The position numbers were made by a program, and so were the translations under genes. Below, piece after piece: positions 10,281-21,249 of a stretch of DNA of 64,000 bases. The stretch's first letter is position 1. The number at the start of each line of letters is the position of its first letter. The notes beneath the pieces are model-generated. The model worked only from the letters and a program-made list of their open reading frames with translations. It was not told the origin of the DNA and searched no databases. The DNA lies in NCBI RefSeq assembly GCF_014770435.1, contig NZ_CP061739.1, forward strand, positions 682,001 to 746,000, given 5' to 3'. The DNA comes from Psychrobacter sp. 28M-43 (GTDB lineage Bacteria > Pseudomonadota > Gammaproteobacteria > Pseudomonadales > Moraxellaceae).

Positions 10281-10766
10281 ATGAATGGTCAGCAAGAAAA
10301 ATCGCGCAGTACGGCGAGTGAGTCTATTAAAGCGGTGGCCATCTATGAGGTAGTGAAAGGTGTTGGTGCGTTACTAGGAGCAGGGGCATTATGGTGGTGG
10401 CATACCAATCTTGAGCATTGGCTGACGACGGCAACGGTTACTTGGCAGCGCAGTTTCGGCCATATGCTTGCCCCGCAAATCGATAGTGCCGTACGTATTG
10501 CTCAGCAGGCAAGTAAAAACTGGCCGATGTTTTTATTATTGATATTTGCATATGCCAGTTTGCGTTTCCTCGAAGCCTATGGCTTATGGCATGACAAAAC
10601 ATGGGCGTATTGGTTTGGGGTATTAGGCTACGGGGTATTTATTCCTATAGAAATATACTATCTGATCGTTAACCCGTTTGACTGGTTTAAGCTTGGGATA
10701 TTGGTTTCTAATCTACTCATTATTATTGTGGTTTATCGCAATATGAAACGAAAAGGCTTGATATAG
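10281..10766 (+). CDS. DUF2127 family membrane protein
   Basis: A predicted inner-membrane protein of 161 residues, role unknown. Hydrophobic segments lie near residues 25-42, around 75-90 (FLLLIFAYASLRFLEAYGLW), near 100-118 (YWFGVLGYGVFIPIEIYYL) and at the C-terminus (LGILVSNLLIIIVVY); the pattern and the AYGLWHDKTWAYWF block fit DUF2127. The open frame begins far upstream inside pyrC', but the ATG at 10281 has AAAGGGG at correct spacing and was chosen. It is 55 bases after pyrC' on the same strand and probably read through from it. Confidence 0.85.
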   Translation: MNGQQEKSRSTASESIKAVAIYEVVKGVGALLGAGALWWWHTNLEHWLTTATVTWQRSFGHMLAPQIDSAVRIAQQASKNWPMFLLLIFAYASLRFLEAYGLWHDKTWAYWFGVLGYGVFIPIEIYYLIVNPFDWFKLGILVSNLLIIIVVYRNMKRKGLI

Positions 10767-10782
10767 CGTTTAAATTTAAGTT

Positions 10783-10824
10783 AAAAAATCCAGCATAAGA
10801 CAAGTATCTGATGCTGGATTTTTT
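10783..10824. terminator. Bidirectional terminator between DUF2127 and the antiporter gene
   Basis: The 8-bp stem TCCAGCAT/ATGCTGGA is flanked by six As and six Ts, between convergent genes. Confidence 0.88.
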
Positions 10825-10844
10825 GTGCCTGATATATTTTTGGC

Positions 10845-12119
10845 TTATACGTCTACTGTTTTTTCATCGGTACGAATGCTTTTAGCGACTTTTCCAACGC
10901 TCAGACCTTGTACCAAAATGGAGAATATCACCACCGCATAAGTGAGTGCCAATAAAATCTCTCGTTCAGCCCCGATCGGTAGCTGTAATACTAACGCGAC
11001 TGAGATTCCTCCGCGTAAGCCGCCCCATGTCAGAACTTTCCATGCGCCTGTAGGCAAATCAAGCTGACGATGAAAGGTCTTGGTCGTCATGCCTACCACG
11101 ATAAATCGAGCAGTCAGCGCAATTAAAATCGTCAAACCACTCGCAATAAATAAATTGCCTGAATAAGCAATCATCACCACTTCTAGACCGATAAGCACAA
11201 ACAAAATGGCGTTTAAAATCTCGTCAATCAATTCCCAAAACAAATCAATATAATGCCGTGTCTTATCACTCATGGCTAGCTCGCGACCACGGTTACCGAC
11301 CATCAGACCCATCATGACCATGGCGAGTGGCCCTGATAAATGCCAATGGCTGGCCAACGCGTAGCCACCGATGACGCCTGCTAATGTTAATAGCACTTCT
11401 TCTTGATAGCTATCAATGCTCTTGAGCAAGTAATACAAAATCGCACCAAGTACCAGTCCGAAAACAACGCCGCCACCAGCTTCAACCGCTAATGTATGTG
11501 CGACGTAGTTGGCAGTAGGAATATCACCGCTAGATAAAATCCCCAGCAGTAAGACAAAAATAACCACGCCGATACCATCATTGAACAATGACTCGCCAGC
11601 GATGACGGTCTCGATGCTCTTTGGAGCACCTGCTGACGACAGGATACCCATGACGGCAATAGGATCGGTAGGGGAGATAAGCGCACCAAACAACAGACAC
11701 CAGAGAAACGGCAGGCCAAAACCGAATAATGGCAGCATAAAATAAATCGCGGTCGCAATGAGCATCGCCGATATGATCGTACCAAGTCCAGCAAGGATGC
11801 CGATAGGCAGCTTGTAGCGTCTTAAATCACCAATATTGACGTGTAATGCGCCTGCAAATAGCAACATTGACAGCATACCGTCTAAGAGCACTTCGGTAAA
11901 ATCAAGTTGCTCCAATAAACTGACTTCGTAATCAATTAGCTGATCAAATCCTAAGAAGCCCAAAAATATCGCACCGATTGACAATAAGATAGAGATGACC
12001 ATGACACCGATAGTTGTCGGCAAACCAATAAAACGGTGATTAATATAAGTTAGTGAAGCAGTAATCGACAAAAATATGGCGCTGATTTCTAGGATGGTAA
12101 GGCTGGTTGCAGATGCCAT
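10845..12119 (-). CDS. Na+/H+ antiporter, CPA1 (NhaP-like) family
   Basis: A 424-residue polytopic inner-membrane protein with about 12 hydrophobic segments. The block ISPTDPIAVMGIL (near residue 148) and the motif GESLFNDGIGVV (near 175), with the paired acidic residues used in cation/proton exchange in CPA1 proteins, are both present. A late WGGLRGGISVALVL segment is also characteristic. It probably exports Na+ (or K+) for protons and contributes to pH and salt homeostasis; the substrate is not determinable by eye. It is transcribed alone on the minus strand, 154 bases downstream of the DUF2254 gene. Confidence 0.9.
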   Translation of the reverse strand: MASATSLTILEISAIFLSITASLTYINHRFIGLPTTIGVMVISILLSIGAIFLGFLGFDQLIDYEVSLLEQLDFTEVLLDGMLSMLLFAGALHVNIGDLRRYKLPIGILAGLGTIISAMLIATAIYFMLPLFGFGLPFLWCLLFGALISPTDPIAVMGILSSAGAPKSIETVIAGESLFNDGIGVVIFVLLLGILSSGDIPTANYVAHTLAVEAGGGVVFGLVLGAILYYLLKSIDSYQEEVLLTLAGVIGGYALASHWHLSGPLAMVMMGLMVGNRGRELAMSDKTRHYIDLFWELIDEILNAILFVLIGLEVVMIAYSGNLFIASGLTILIALTARFIVVGMTTKTFHRQLDLPTGAWKVLTWGGLRGGISVALVLQLPIGAEREILLALTYAVVIFSILVQGLSVGKVAKSIRTDEKTVDV

Positions 12120-12273
12120 AAAAAGTAGGTCTCATATGAATATAAAAAGTATCTAAAGCGCAGGGCTTCTAGGGACGTTATAAGTGTTTTTAGCTATAGG
12201 TGTTGTGATTATAAGTAATGTGTTTATAAAGGCTGATATTGCTATTTATTTAAACAGTTAATTAGTCATGTCA

Positions 12274-13890
12274 TTAACTAGACTGTGTCTGTAACGCTTG
12301 ACGAATATCGGCTTCAAAATCACTCACGTAATTAAAATGCTTGTGCTGCGCATCGTTATCAAGAATAAACTGCTTGGCTTGTTCGCACATAGCGACCAAA
12401 TCATCAACCAATTCTTGATAATTTAAATTCTCTTCACCAGCGCGCCGAATCAGATGCAATTCATGTAATAGCGTTTGCTGCTGTGCGCTGTTTACCCGTG
12501 CATAGTTCAGATTGACCATTGCCTGACATAATGCTTTTAAGACCATTAGATCAGCAGATGCATAACGACGTATCTCACCGAGTGATACATTGATAAAGTC
12601 AGAAATCTTTGGGATATGAGTGACTAGTGCCAATATGGCCAGTCGCTTCTCTTTGATGGTAGTTTCAGAGCTATCGTTAGTCTCTGATTGCGGTATGTGA
12701 AAATGATAAGGGCTTGGTGGCTGACGACGCATCATGATACTCAGACAGCTGGTTAGAGATTGGACGCAATTGACCGCAGTCTTTGGGTCATTGATACCAG
12801 GGGATAGTGCCCGTACAGCAATTTCCGTCATTTGACCTAAGCTATAGGCGATGTCGTTGGAGTGCGCTAATCGTTGCTCAAGTCGTAGGCAACCTGCAAG
12901 ACGTTGCCAAAACAGTCCATTAGGCGCTCTCGGTATCACTGCCAGATGCGGTGTTGCTGTCTTCTGTTGGTTATTTGGATGAGACGCAGGCCGCTGATAA
13001 AAATAGCCAATGACGTTTTTGTCAGTAACGTAATTACCGAGGTTGACATGCATTTGTACCACGCCACCATAATCTTGTGACAGCGCAATCAATGACTCAA
13101 GATAAATCTGCTGTAGATAACCTGAATTTGGTGAATAAATCGGCATAGCAGGCCAGTTTTGGAACTGCTCGATATCATGGTGCTCAGCATCGCGTTGATG
13201 TTGAATATCACAACGATCGTTATACCAATAGTAAATGTTTGCAATCGCATCGTTGCTAGCATTTTGAATGACGTGTGACGCTTGAATGGCATGCACCATA
13301 TGCTGTACAAAATAAACTAAAAGCAGCGCACAGATAATTGCCATGATAATGGCAAAAGTTACTGCCAATTGCGGCACACCAAAAGCCACGTCAGACTTAT
13401 GGATAGACTTTAGTACCAGTAAGCTATAGCTAAATGTACCGATAAAAGCGCCAAGGACAAACTGATTTGGAGTGTCGGTCAAAAAGTTACGTAGCAGTCT
13501 TGGGCCAAACTGTGAGGATGCCATCGACAGGACGGCGATCGTAATCGAAAACGTCGTACCAGCTACGCCCAATACGGCACCAGCAATGGCGGTCATAATC
13601 GCGCGCGCAGCCTCGTCATCACCAGTAAAAGCAAAGGAGATCTCTTTTACCGTTTCACGATCAAAATGCTGATCAATTGCGACTAGCAAAGGAGCAAGTA
13701 AAATACCGACAATGACACAAGCAGTTGGAATAAACCAATAGGAGCCAATCAGCCATTGCCACAAGTTATTTAAACGATCAGGCAAGTCAGTCAGCGTTTG
13801 TATTGACCACAACTTAGTGAGCTGCTTAAGCCTGTTTTGACCTGCATTGATCGTACGTGTCCAGATGCTGTCTCCGTCATTTTTATTCAC
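12274..13890 (-). CDS. DUF2254 family membrane protein
   Basis: A 538-residue predicted inner-membrane protein of the DUF2254 family, function unknown. Four hydrophobic segments lie in the first 200 residues, including the one with AVLGVAGTTFSITIAVLSMAS followed by SSQFGPRLLRNFL and the segment around FVLGAFIGTFSYSLLVL, which is the conserved core. A large soluble C-terminal half contains the conserved ALSPGINDPKTAVNC block. The GTG start overlaps the last 8 bases of the upstream YihY gene, implying translational coupling; AAGG lies upstream of it. Confidence 0.88.
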   Translation of the reverse strand: MNKNDGDSIWTRTINAGQNRLKQLTKLWSIQTLTDLPDRLNNLWQWLIGSYWFIPTACVIVGILLAPLLVAIDQHFDRETVKEISFAFTGDDEAARAIMTAIAGAVLGVAGTTFSITIAVLSMASSQFGPRLLRNFLTDTPNQFVLGAFIGTFSYSLLVLKSIHKSDVAFGVPQLAVTFAIIMAIICALLLVYFVQHMVHAIQASHVIQNASNDAIANIYYWYNDRCDIQHQRDAEHHDIEQFQNWPAMPIYSPNSGYLQQIYLESLIALSQDYGGVVQMHVNLGNYVTDKNVIGYFYQRPASHPNNQQKTATPHLAVIPRAPNGLFWQRLAGCLRLEQRLAHSNDIAYSLGQMTEIAVRALSPGINDPKTAVNCVQSLTSCLSIMMRRQPPSPYHFHIPQSETNDSSETTIKEKRLAILALVTHIPKISDFINVSLGEIRRYASADLMVLKALCQAMVNLNYARVNSAQQQTLLHELHLIRRAGEENLNYQELVDDLVAMCEQAKQFILDNDAQHKHFNYVSDFEADIRQALQTQSS

Positions 13891-15475
13891 TGTGATGAGC
13901 CTTAGGGTTATCTGCTTCTGTAATAATAGCGTTTTTGTGCGTACGTCTAGTCATATCTGTCTCAGTATGACTATCACTAGTTCCTAGAGGTATGATGGCC
14001 TCATTGTCGTGATCGTCATATTCAATAGCGCTGTCTTTGTCATAAGCCATAGGCTCTAGATGCGGTGAGGCTTCAAGATTTGGAGCATTGCCGTCGTAAG
14101 CACTCTCACCATGTCTATCTAGATTATCATGTCGTTGTACATTTTCAGTGGCGGCAGAGGTTTTTCTAAATAATTTATGGTCATCGCCATGCTTACTAGT
14201 AGATTGTTTACGCGGTTCGCTATTGGCAAAGATAGCATTTAGCGGTAGATGCAGTTGCTGTTTGGCATACGCTTCAGTATTCTCAAAGCGTTTTACCAGT
14301 AAACTTAGCCAAGGCTTTTGACCTTCCAATTTCATCTCATCCAACTCGTCCTTGATAGGAAGTGGGTAGGGCAAGGTACGATAAAAGTCCCATAACGTCA
14401 TCCTACTCAGGTCTCTTTTGAGCACATAGTCATCATCATCTGTCATGGTAATCAGATTGCTGTCTTGTAGGTAGTTGATATAGGTATACCATTTCGGCAG
14501 CTCTTTTCGACCTAAGACATTGCGCAGCGCTTGTTCGCTAACGGCTTCACCTTTTAAGTGATGGGTATAAACCAAGTTCAACATGTCTAACAAGCTGAGT
14601 AACGGGTGACGAGGGTAGACTTCTTCCGTCTCAAAAATGGTCAAGGTATAGCTAATTTCAACGCCTAATAAAATCAAATTCCACGACAGATAAATCCATA
14701 GTAGAAAGATAGGCAATGCAGCAAAAGCGCCATAAATCGCTTCGTAGCTGGTAAAGTTAGCCATCACTGTACCAAACAGATGCTTCATTAATTCAAAGAC
14801 AATGGCCACAAACACGCCAGCGATGGCTGCGTTCTTTGCTGGTACGCGCGCCTTTGGAATAAACCAGTACATACCAATAAAGCCTGCCATCGTAATACCA
14901 ATCGATGCCATTTGTACCCAAAAACTCCAGTCGATACCGTAGCCTGCAATTTGACGATTGAGAAAGCTCAGACTCTGTACAGTACTGGAAGCGATAAAAG
15001 CGGTGCCCAATACTAACGGCCCTAAAGTAACGATAGTCCAATAACGCAGCATGCTTTTGATGCCACCAGAGCGATCTTCTACTCGCCAAATCTGGTTAAA
15101 CGCGCGCTCAATAGTGGTCAAGGTCATGATAGTCGTAAAGAATAAAATCATGGCACCGATGATGGTTAGATTGGATGACTTTTCGGCAAAGCTATTAATA
15201 TACTCACTAACTTGCATGCTCGACTGCGGCAACAGATTGCTATAGATGACGTCATAAATCTGCGCTCTAACCGATGCGAGTGCTGGTACGGATGACAAAA
15301 TCATCAGTAATACCGTTAATACAGGCACGATCGACAGCATAGTAGTGTATGTCAGTGAAGCCGCTTTTTGCTGGCAATTATCCTCAAAAAAATGCCGAGT
15401 CAAAAACCGTAAGAACTGAAACCAGCGCTGCTGTAAAAACGGAAGTTTTTGAGATAATTTTTCCATGTCGACCAT
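13883..15475 (-). CDS. YihY/virulence factor BrkB family membrane protein
   Basis: About 530 residues. The N-terminal 290 form the polytopic YihY (formerly RNase BN-like) domain with six hydrophobic segments; LTYTTMLSIVPVLTVLLM and the late AIYGAFAALPIFLLWIYLSW are family hallmarks. A soluble region of about 140 residues follows, then a charged, low-complexity tail of about 100 residues rich in Asp, His, Asn and Glu. That tail is unusual for the family. The frame opens with a TTG at 15508, but ATG codons at 15475 and 15466 are more likely starts; no strong ribosome binding site decides between them. Transport substrate unknown; true RNase BN is an unrelated enzyme. Confidence 0.85.
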   Translation of the reverse strand: MVDMEKLSQKLPFLQQRWFQFLRFLTRHFFEDNCQQKAASLTYTTMLSIVPVLTVLLMILSSVPALASVRAQIYDVIYSNLLPQSSMQVSEYINSFAEKSSNLTIIGAMILFFTTIMTLTTIERAFNQIWRVEDRSGGIKSMLRYWTIVTLGPLVLGTAFIASSTVQSLSFLNRQIAGYGIDWSFWVQMASIGITMAGFIGMYWFIPKARVPAKNAAIAGVFVAIVFELMKHLFGTVMANFTSYEAIYGAFAALPIFLLWIYLSWNLILLGVEISYTLTIFETEEVYPRHPLLSLLDMLNLVYTHHLKGEAVSEQALRNVLGRKELPKWYTYINYLQDSNLITMTDDDDYVLKRDLSRMTLWDFYRTLPYPLPIKDELDEMKLEGQKPWLSLLVKRFENTEAYAKQQLHLPLNAIFANSEPRKQSTSKHGDDHKLFRKTSAATENVQRHDNLDRHGESAYDGNAPNLEASPHLEPMAYDKDSAIEYDDHDNEAIIPLGTSDSHTETDMTRRTHKNAIITEADNPKAHHSE

Positions 15476-15722
15476 TAAGCAAAAGTAAGAGTGACAATAG
15501 TGTAACAAAGATGAACGGTTATCATCTGCGGTTTAATTGTGTCAAAATGCACTACCTAGCACATCAGATACAATATAAGTCAGGTTATCAATCATGGTTA
15601 TTTGCATGACAGTGAATGACTCGGGCATAATGTGCACATATTCTACAATGCCAGTTAGTCGTATATTTCGCCGCATTTTTGGTGGCCAGTACGACTAACG
15701 ATTTTATAAGGAAGCTTTGCTA

Positions 15723-16340
15723 ATGAGTCAGACCGACCCTTATGTTTTGGTGCTTTATTATTCTAATTACGGTACGACTAAGACATTAGCATATGCTATC
15801 GCTCAAGGTATTGAAGATGCTGGCATGACTGCGCGTATCCGTACGGTACCGACAGTGGCACCTGAAACCACGTCAAGCAAGCCTGCGATACCTGATGAAG
15901 GCGACTTGTACTGTACGATGGACGATCTAAAAGACTGTAGCGGTCTTGCGCTTGGTAGCCCGACGCATTTTGGTAATATGGCCGCACCCATGAAGTATTT
16001 TTGGGATAATACTGTGACCTTATGGCTGGCAGGGAACCTACAGAACAAGCCTGCATCAGTGTTTACGGCGACAGGTTCCATGCATGGCGGTCAAGAAACG
16101 ACATTGTTGACGATGATGTTGCCGCTGATGCATCACGGTATGGTCATCGTAGGTGTGCCCTATGCAGAGCCAGCATTGAACCGTACTCATCGCGGTGGCA
16201 CGCCTTATGGTGCCAGCCATGTCAGCGGAGCATCACATGATCAGCCAATATCTGCTGACGAGCGAGATTTGGGTATTGCGCAGGGTCGCCGTTTAGCGAT
16301 TACTGCAGCTGCATTAGCACAGGCTAATTGGGGCCGATAA
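15723..16340 (+). CDS. wrbA: NAD(P)H:quinone oxidoreductase, WrbA type
   Basis: A flavodoxin-fold FMN protein of 205 residues that reduces quinones by two electrons, limiting oxidative stress. The FMN phosphate-binding loop YYSNYGTTK is near the N-terminus. GSPTHFGNMAAPMKYFWD and TATGSMHGGQETTLL match the WrbA flavin-binding loops. The ATG at 15723 is preceded by AAGGAAG at good spacing; the TTG six bases earlier is less likely. Pairing with the downstream DUF2069 gene, 140 bases away on the same strand, is a recurring arrangement in Gammaproteobacteria. Confidence 0.92.
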   Translation: MSQTDPYVLVLYYSNYGTTKTLAYAIAQGIEDAGMTARIRTVPTVAPETTSSKPAIPDEGDLYCTMDDLKDCSGLALGSPTHFGNMAAPMKYFWDNTVTLWLAGNLQNKPASVFTATGSMHGGQETTLLTMMLPLMHHGMVIVGVPYAEPALNRTHRGGTPYGASHVSGASHDQPISADERDLGIAQGRRLAITAAALAQANWGR

Positions 16341-16480
16341 GCAACTTTTATAAACCTGCTGTCTAGAATCGTCTGAGTCTCAAAATCTATGATTGAATGC
16401 CTATAATCACTTGATTATAAGCAAGCACTAACTATTCATATTCAGCAGTATATTATTCATTTAGGAAATCAAAATATCTA

Positions 16481-16930
16481 ATGGCCACAACCCGCTCTAA
16501 TACAAAGCCTCTTAAAACGGTTAAGCCTATCGCACCTATTGCACAGCGCTTGAAGGTTACGTGGTTAATTTGGCTCGTTTATAGACTGCTCGGATTGCCT
16601 ATTTTTATTAGTGTCTTTAATCCTAGTAGCCCTGATATTGTTGGCGGTATTGCTTGGCAGGCATTATGGCTAGTGCCCGCGTTGATTCTGACGCCATGGA
16701 TATTGCGCGGTCGTTCACCTTATGCATTGTTGATAAGCAGTATGTTCACTCTGGTATATTTGGGCGCGAGTGGCGTGGTGCTGTTTACTCGTATATATGG
16801 CAGTAGTTGGGCAGAAATCGCCGTATACTTAGCGGACTTCTTACTATTGCTTGCTATCAATATTTGGCTATTTATTCTGCTTAAACGCCTGCCTTCGATG
16901 AACAACGTTGTGAAGAAACCTCGTCAATAA
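16481..16930 (+). CDS. DUF2069 family membrane protein
   Basis: A small inner-membrane protein of 149 residues, function unknown. A basic N-terminus of about 25 residues is followed by four hydrophobic segments (around residues 27-46, 54-72, 82-102 and 108-132), the layout of DUF2069. TAGGAAAT precedes the ATG. It commonly sits next to wrbA, as here, which suggests a shared setting but not a known joint function. It ends at a strong terminator shared with the convergent DUF3108 gene. Confidence 0.87.
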   Translation: MATTRSNTKPLKTVKPIAPIAQRLKVTWLIWLVYRLLGLPIFISVFNPSSPDIVGGIAWQALWLVPALILTPWILRGRSPYALLISSMFTLVYLGASGVVLFTRIYGSSWAEIAVYLADFLLLLAINIWLFILLKRLPSMNNVVKKPRQ

Positions 16931-16980
16931 TTGAGGTTATCTGAAGCCTAATAAGTTATACCTATCAATCTAAAGCCATA

Positions 16981-17015
16981 AAAAAGCGGCACTCCATCTG
17001 GGGCGCCGCTTTTTT
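16981..17015. terminator. Bidirectional terminator between DUF2069 and DUF3108 genes
   Basis: GC-rich stem AGCGGC/GCCGCT with additional internal pairing, flanked by A and T tracts. Confidence 0.88.
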
Positions 17016-17040
17016 GTTTATAACTTTCAAGATAAGTAGA

Positions 17041-17820
17041 TTAGTTAATCTTAGTTAATTCTAAATCCATTTTCTTACCATCGTTAATTTGACTAACTTT
17101 AACTGGCATATAGTCCAAGCTTGGGGCTAACCAAAAGCTGGTAGAGCGGCTATCGTCATCGTGGACGCGGTCAACACGTACCGTATCAAAGGTACCTGCT
17201 GGTACGGTAATTTTAGTGCTGCCTGATTTTTTAAATGGCGTCTTCTCGATTTTGTCTTTTTTCGCCATGTAGTAGTTACCAGAGAATTTACCGTTCAATA
17301 AATCCTGACGAATCTGTACCTCAAGGCTCAAGTCATCAAAGGCTTGTTGCGACATATTCATAGTTGTCGACTTGCCTTTATAGTTACTGGTGACTTTTTT
17401 GCTGCTCGGGTTAAAGTCTAGTTTATGCGTGCGACCCATGCCAAGTAATTTGTAAGTGGTGCTTGCCTGCGTGGGACTGACATTGTTGCCATTAATCGTA
17501 AAAGTGCTGTTTTGTGAGGCGCTAGCCACACCAGCGACGCGAGCCTTAACGTTATATTTCCACATATTACCAGATTTGCTTAGCGTACGAGTTGCTGTGC
17601 CTTTGTATTTGTCCTCAACAGTAAAACTATAATCGGCAGTTGATGGTTGGACGGTTTTTGCGCTAGCAAGGGTAGGTGCGGTCATACTCAAAGCTCCAAC
17701 GGTAGAGATACTGATGCCTGTTACTAAGGCAGATAAAAATTTAGATGGACTGCGTTTTGCGTTATTAGCATTATCAACATTGTCGCTTGATGACTTTTTG
17801 TGCATTGATGAAAAACTCAT
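17041..17820 (-). CDS. DUF3108 domain protein, predicted exported
   Basis: A 259-residue protein. After a polar N-terminal stretch of about 27 residues there is a hydrophobic segment (LVTGISISTVGALSMTA) ending in LASA, a likely signal peptide with cleavage near residue 54. The rest is beta-rich and matches DUF3108: an early YKGTATRTL-like strand, the IRQDLLNGK block, and VPAGTFDTVRVDRVHDDDSR with FWLAPSLDYMPVKV near the end. Family members are periplasmic proteins of unknown function. AAGGGGTAT precedes the start codon. It is divergent from groES across 478 bases. Confidence 0.85.
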   Translation of the reverse strand: MSFSSMHKKSSSDNVDNANNAKRSPSKFLSALVTGISISTVGALSMTAPTLASAKTVQPSTADYSFTVEDKYKGTATRTLSKSGNMWKYNVKARVAGVASASQNSTFTINGNNVSPTQASTTYKLLGMGRTHKLDFNPSSKKVTSNYKGKSTTMNMSQQAFDDLSLEVQIRQDLLNGKFSGNYYMAKKDKIEKTPFKKSGSTKITVPAGTFDTVRVDRVHDDDSRSTSFWLAPSLDYMPVKVSQINDGKKMDLELTKIN

Positions 17821-18298
17821 AGATACCCCTTCATTAATTTATTGCCGATATAGCAATTTTTCTCGTTCGTTCTTATTATGTTTACCCGACCTATAATGGT
17901 CATATACTGTTACATTTTCAAGCGTGGTGTCATACCGCTTCGTGTAGTGCTTGTAGCAAATGTTTCTATAGTTGATTTGGTATTGGTCAAAATATAAATT
18001 CAGCTCATTAATATTTTTAAATATTCCTACTTTTTGTTCTTCATTTGATTAGCATATTGGCCTTACTAAACGTAAAGCATCGATATGAGATGTTGGTTGA
18101 TAAATTTTTGTAAAATAATCTTGTAAATTTTTGGGCTTTACACTTGAACCGAACTCACCTTGCCCCCACTTTTTGTTACAAGCTCAAGGCTTATCTATAA
18201 AGCGTTGTTTTTGGCAGTGTTCCCTATAGATACTGGTATTGAGACCATTAATTCAAATAAACCCTTAATTTTATTAACCAACTTTTGGAGTCATATCG
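17821..18298. other. 478-bp intergenic region upstream of groES
   Basis: Contains no gene. Apart from the heat-shock promoter at 18143-18171, it is AT-rich with no other site I can support. Confidence 0.5.
18143..18171 (+). promoter_or_regulatory. Heat-shock (sigma-32 type) promoter of groESL
   Basis: CTTGAA (18143-18148) and CCCCACTT (18164-18171) are separated by 15 bases, close to the RpoH consensus CTTGAA-N13/15-CCCCATNT. The leader to groES would be about 120 nt. No CIRCE inverted repeat was seen, consistent with RpoH rather than HrcA control. Confidence 0.75.
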
Positions 18299-18589
18299 AT
18301 GAACATTCGTCCTTTACATGACCGTATTGTCGTCCGCCGCATAGAAGAAGAAACAAAGACTGCTGGTGGTATCTTGCTTCCTGGTTCAGCACAAGAGAAA
18401 CCTTCACAAGGTGAAGTGCTTGCAGTTGGTAATGGTCAAGTTCGTGACAACGGTGAAACTCGTGCGTTAGATGTAAAAGCTGGCGACAAAGTTTTGTTCG
18501 GTCAATATGCTGGTCAAACCGTAAAGGTTGACGGTGAAGAACTATTGATTATGAAAGAGTCTGATGTATTGGGTGTGCTAGAAGGCTAG
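18299..18589 (+). CDS. groES: Co-chaperonin GroES
   Basis: A 96-residue co-chaperonin that caps the GroEL ring as a heptamer. N-terminal [14 protein letters not shown], the mobile GroEL-binding loop with [16 protein letters not shown] (about residues 23-38), and the C-terminal [14 protein letters not shown] are all canonical. A TTGGAGTC site precedes the start. It is first in the groES-groEL operon, 123 bases ahead of groEL, behind a sigma-32-like promoter. Confidence 0.98.
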   Translation: MNIRPLHDRIVVRRIEEETKTAGGILLPGSAQEKPSQGEVLAVGNGQVRDNGETRALDVKAGDKVLFGQYAGQTVKVDGEELLIMKESDVLGVLEG

Positions 18590-18706
18590 TCCTTTTGAGT
18601 ATTATTTTATACTCAGCGCATTTTGATAGCAGTGTCTAATAATCGCTTTTGATAAGCAACTATCAAATCAATCAATTGTATTCTCATACTTATAATAGTG
18701 GAGTAA

Positions 18707-20362
<1,656 letters not shown>

Positions 20363-20437
20363 TTTTACTTCTGCTGCAAAGCGATTTATCTTTGTCAGAT
20401 ACGCTCAATGTATAACAAGTACTATTTTTGCTTATCT

Positions 20438-20528
20438 TCGATAAATCCGCTTTCGCTAAAAGTATGATTTTGTCATAAAGTCTATTTGACTATTAAAAGC
20501 TCTGTTATCGAAAGATAGCAGGGCTTTT
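20438..20528 (+). repeat. Direct repeat copy 1: groEL 3' flank and terminator
   Basis: About 91 bp including the sequence from TCGATAAATCCGC through the T tract. It matches 24358-24450 at roughly 90 percent by eye, including a long identical core from 20465 onwards (TTTTGTCATAAAGTCTATTT). Confidence 0.85.
20498..20527 (+). terminator. Rho-independent terminator after groEL
   Basis: The imperfect stem AGCTCTGTTATC/GATAGCAGGGCT has a GAAA loop and six Ts. A diverged copy with the same flank lies at 24358-24450. Confidence 0.85.
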
Positions 20529-20646
20529 TTATGCTCGATAATAAAGTTATGTAATCATTCAAATTAACCAGCTATTTATAATTATCTTAATGCACTTAAC
20601 GTAAGTGAAGACCGTGCTCGACGTTGCTCATTAGTATAGAAGAATC

Positions 20647-21102
20647 TCACACAAAAATAGGTAAAGTCGTCTTATTGATTACCTTTCTTACCGATAAATG
20701 AGTGTGAATGTCTTTTACGCTAGCAAGCTTGTGCAGCTTACGGGTGAACCGCTCATAACCATCGAGATTGGGGCTTACCACTTCTAATAAATAATCATAA
20801 GAACCCGATACCACATGTCCATTAATCACCTCGTCCATATTGGACAGAGCGCGTTCGAAGGCTGCGATAGATTTTTCTTGGTGGCTGTTCAGACTGACCT
20901 CCACAAAGAAACTCATCGCAATACCCGCTTTGGCTTTGTTTACGTTTGCTTGATAGTTCTCTATATAGCCTTCGTCCTCCAAACGTTTGAGGCGTCGCGC
21001 GCAAGGAGAAGGCGACAGCCCTATACGTTCGGACAATTCCGCCGTAGATAAGCGCGCTTCTTTTTGGAGCACTTCCAAGATATGGCGATCGATTTTGTCC
21101 AT
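20647..21102 (-). CDS. Lrp/AsnC family transcriptional regulator
   Basis: A 151-residue protein with an N-terminal winged helix-turn-helix (DRHILEVLQKEARLSTAELS followed by IGLSPSPCARRLKRLEDEGYI) and a C-terminal RAM ligand-binding/oligomerisation domain containing GSYDYLLEVV. Such proteins sense amino acids. It is divergent from the EamA transporter gene, with 147 bases between the two start codons, the classic position for a regulator of an amino-acid exporter. Control of the adjacent exporter, aminotransferase and GST is therefore likely but inferred. Confidence 0.9.
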   Translation of the reverse strand: MDKIDRHILEVLQKEARLSTAELSERIGLSPSPCARRLKRLEDEGYIENYQANVNKAKAGIAMSFFVEVSLNSHQEKSIAAFERALSNMDEVINGHVVSGSYDYLLEVVSPNLDGYERFTRKLHKLASVKDIHTHLSVRKVINKTTLPIFV

Positions 21103-21249
21103 AATTTACCTTTTGGCTTTTTAAGCCAATAATTTTGATTTGGTTAGCATTATCCATCAAATATTTGCAAAATTGCAATGAATAAATAGAGATAAAAGCG
21201 CGTATTTTAATCGATAATTGGTCTTTGTATAGCAGCATAAGACACGACT

